Source of the DNA: M55B129 sp964506505
GTDB taxonomy: Bacteria; Bacillota; Dethiobacteria; DTU022
NCBI GenBank assembly: GCA_964506505.1
Contig: CAZDKY010000058.1
Coordinates: 1-22,637 of the forward strand
Direction of reading: 5' to 3'
DNA length: 22,637 nucleotides
Position 1 is the first letter of the stretch, and each line of letters starts with the position of its first letter. Below are positions 21,295-22,637 of this stretch, piece by piece. The notes beneath the pieces were generated by a model. It ran no database searches. It was not told where the DNA came from and worked only from the letters and a program-made list of their open reading frames with translations. The translations under genes and the position numbers were made by a program.

Positions 21295-21618
21295 ATGAAA
21301 GACAATGGAGAAGAAAAAACAGATATTCTGGTTTTAGTTGACGAAGATGGAAACGAGCACGATTTCGCCATGGTGGATCGTTTTCCTGTGGACCTGAAAG
21401 AGTATGCCATTTTGGTCCCGGTTATTTACGTGGAAAAAGATGAACAAAATGCTGAAATTGATTTTGAAGACGATGCTTACATCTTCCGTATTGAGATGGA
21501 AGAAGGAGAAGAAATGCTTATTGAGGTAGATGACGACACCGAGTGGGACGTGGTAGCGGCAGTTTGGGAAGAACGCGTGGAGATGAACGAAATGGAAGAC
21601 CAGGAAGATCGTTTTTAA
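21295..21618 (+). CDS. DUF1292 (YrzB-like) acidic protein
   Basis: A very acidic 107-aa protein with the DUF1292 pattern: ILVLVDEDGNEHDFAMVDRF, then EYAILVPV and a C-terminal ...EEMLIEVDDDTEWDVV. Function is unknown; the family always appears next to ireB and ruvX. Two starts are credible: ATG 21295 with GAGGTG (21283-21288) 6 bases away, used here because it gives the family length, and in-frame ATG 21244 with AAAGGA also well placed, which would add 17 mostly basic residues unlike the rest of the protein. Confidence 0.85.
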   Translation: MKDNGEEKTDILVLVDEDGNEHDFAMVDRFPVDLKEYAILVPVIYVEKDEQNAEIDFEDDAYIFRIEMEEGEEMLIEVDDDTEWDVVAAVWEERVEMNEMEDQEDRF

Positions 21619-21630
21619 AGGGGCTGAAAG

Positions 21631-22637
21631 ATGTTTAAAAGAATATTGATTATTCTTGCTCTAATGGTTGTTTTGGCGATAGCAGTGGTTTATGCCTTGA
21701 ATAGTTATTATCAACAGATGCTGCAGCCTGTAGATACTGCCGCCGAGGATGAATACAAAGTTATTGAAATTCCGTCCGGGGCCGGCACCGAGACGATCGC
21801 TTCCATACTTTATGAAGAAGGGCTGATTCAAAACGAACTGGCCTTTCGTTTTTATGCCCGCATCAACGAGCTCGATCGAGGTTTCATCGCCGGTCAGTAC
21901 ATGTTGAACCCGGCTATGGAACTTGAAGAAATTGTTGCCCTTGTTCAGGGTGGAGAAGTATACCGCGAGACGATCTGGTTTACTATCCCGGAAGGATTTA
22001 CGGTGGAAGAAATAGCGGCCAGGCTTGCGGAAGAGAACCTGGCTGAAGAAGAATTTCTCCGCCTTGCACGAAGCCCTTCAGAAAACATCTTGTCCAGTTT
22101 TCCATACCTGCGGGAGATTGACAGCACCAAGGTGGAATACCTGCTGGAAGGGTATCTTTTCCCCGACACCTATGAAATAAGCGGTGAGTTTGATGAAGAA
22201 GAAATAATTGTCATGATGATGCAGCGGCTGGATCAAATTATCAGTTCGCCGGATTTTGTTGCAGCATTAGGGGAAAGGGAATACAGTCTGCATGAGATCC
22301 TTACCCTGGCATCAATAGTGGAACGGGAAGGTCGGGTCGATCACGAAAGGGCTTTAATTGCCGGGGTATTTTACAATCGTTTACGGATCAGCCAACCCCT
22401 GGAATCCTGTGCTACTGTTCAATATGTACTTGGTGAAACTAAAGAGTTTCTTACCGCCGCCGATACGATGATCCCTTCGCTGTACAATACTTACCTTCAT
22501 GAAGGATTGCCACCCGGGCCAATTGCCGCGCCGGGCGAAACGTCCATCAGGGCAGCCTTGTTCCCGGAGGAAACCGACTATTTCTACTTCAATTATAAGT
22601 ATGATGACACGGGCGAACACTATTTTTCCCGGACCCT
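21631..22637 (+). CDS. mltG: endolytic transglycosylase MltG, 3' end outside window
   Basis: The first 335 residues of a YceG/MltG protein, which cuts nascent peptidoglycan glycan strands and sets their length. A transmembrane helix at residues 5-24 anchors it in the membrane; a LysM-like region follows (VIEIPSGAGTETIASILYEEGLI and FTIPEGFTVEEIAARLAEE), then the catalytic domain with EGYLFPDTYEI and Glu231 in LASIVEREG, the expected catalytic acid. GLPPGPIAAPGETSIRAAL matches the conserved substrate-site block. AAAGGGG (21617-21623) is 7 bases before the ATG. The reading frame is open to the window edge; about 10-20 residues are probably missing. Confidence 0.93.
   Translation, partial: MFKRILIILALMVVLAIAVVYALNSYYQQMLQPVDTAAEDEYKVIEIPSGAGTETIASILYEEGLIQNELAFRFYARINELDRGFIAGQYMLNPAMELEEIVALVQGGEVYRETIWFTIPEGFTVEEIAARLAEENLAEEEFLRLARSPSENILSSFPYLREIDSTKVEYLLEGYLFPDTYEISGEFDEEEIIVMMMQRLDQIISSPDFVAALGEREYSLHEILTLASIVEREGRVDHERALIAGVFYNRLRISQPLESCATVQYVLGETKEFLTAADTMIPSLYNTYLHEGLPPGPIAAPGETSIRAALFPEETDYFYFNYKYDDTGEHYFSRT

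Overview
The window reads as a chromosomal stretch of a low-to-mid GC, anaerobic-type Bacillota (Clostridia-like) bacterium. The reasons are the conserved order yebC-ruvC-ruvA-ruvB-queA-tgt-yajC and alaS-ireB-ruvX-DUF1292-mltG, strong AGGAGG-type ribosome binding sites, near-consensus sigma-A promoters, a lipoprotein-type (not periplasmic) solute-binding protein, and a selenium-associated DUF3343/desulfurase/YedF cluster. The species cannot be fixed from the sequence alone.

Layout. (1) 1-131: 3' end of a 5S rRNA gene and a probable rRNA-operon terminator. (2) 213-5465: a five-gene Liv-type (HAAT family) ABC importer operon in the order binding protein, ATPase, ATPase, permease, permease. It has a near-consensus promoter, a leader of about 190 nt with a G10 tract and a possible 31-codon upstream ORF, an internal hairpin after the binding protein, and a very long bidirectional terminator. 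(3) 5603-5851: a small two-helix membrane protein of unknown function. (4) 5921-8962: a divergent selenium/sulfur-trafficking locus. DUF3343, a class-V cysteine desulfurase-like protein and a YedF-like DsrE protein lie on the minus strand. A LysR-type regulator lies on the plus strand, and a perfect 10-bp inverted repeat sits between them. (5) 9004-9539: a preQ1-I riboswitch and queT. (6) 9657-15708: yebC, ruvCAB, a DUF2905 protein, queA, tgt and yajC, closed by a strong terminator. (7) 15796-17767: rarA and a YigZ/IMPACT-family gene. (8) 17798-22637: a consensus promoter, alaS, ireB, ruvX, a DUF1292 gene and the start of mltG, which runs off the right edge.

How the genes fit together. queT (uptake), tgt (base exchange) and queA (ribosyl transfer) form most of a queuosine route that could run on imported preQ1; the riboswitch would sense the same compound. 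RuvA, RuvB, RuvC, RuvX and RarA serve recombination and replication-fork repair. DUF3343, desulfurase and YedF probably form a persulfide/selenide relay under the adjacent LysR protein. The least ordinary points are: the binding-protein leader with Val-Ile-Ile-Leu-Leu codons just before the start of a branched-chain-type transporter; the degenerate ABC signature of the LivG-like ATPase; the YedF protein lacking its TusA domain; and micro-ORFs that overlap the non-ATG starts of the binding protein and of queA. No mobile elements, CRISPR arrays, tRNAs or prophage genes were seen.
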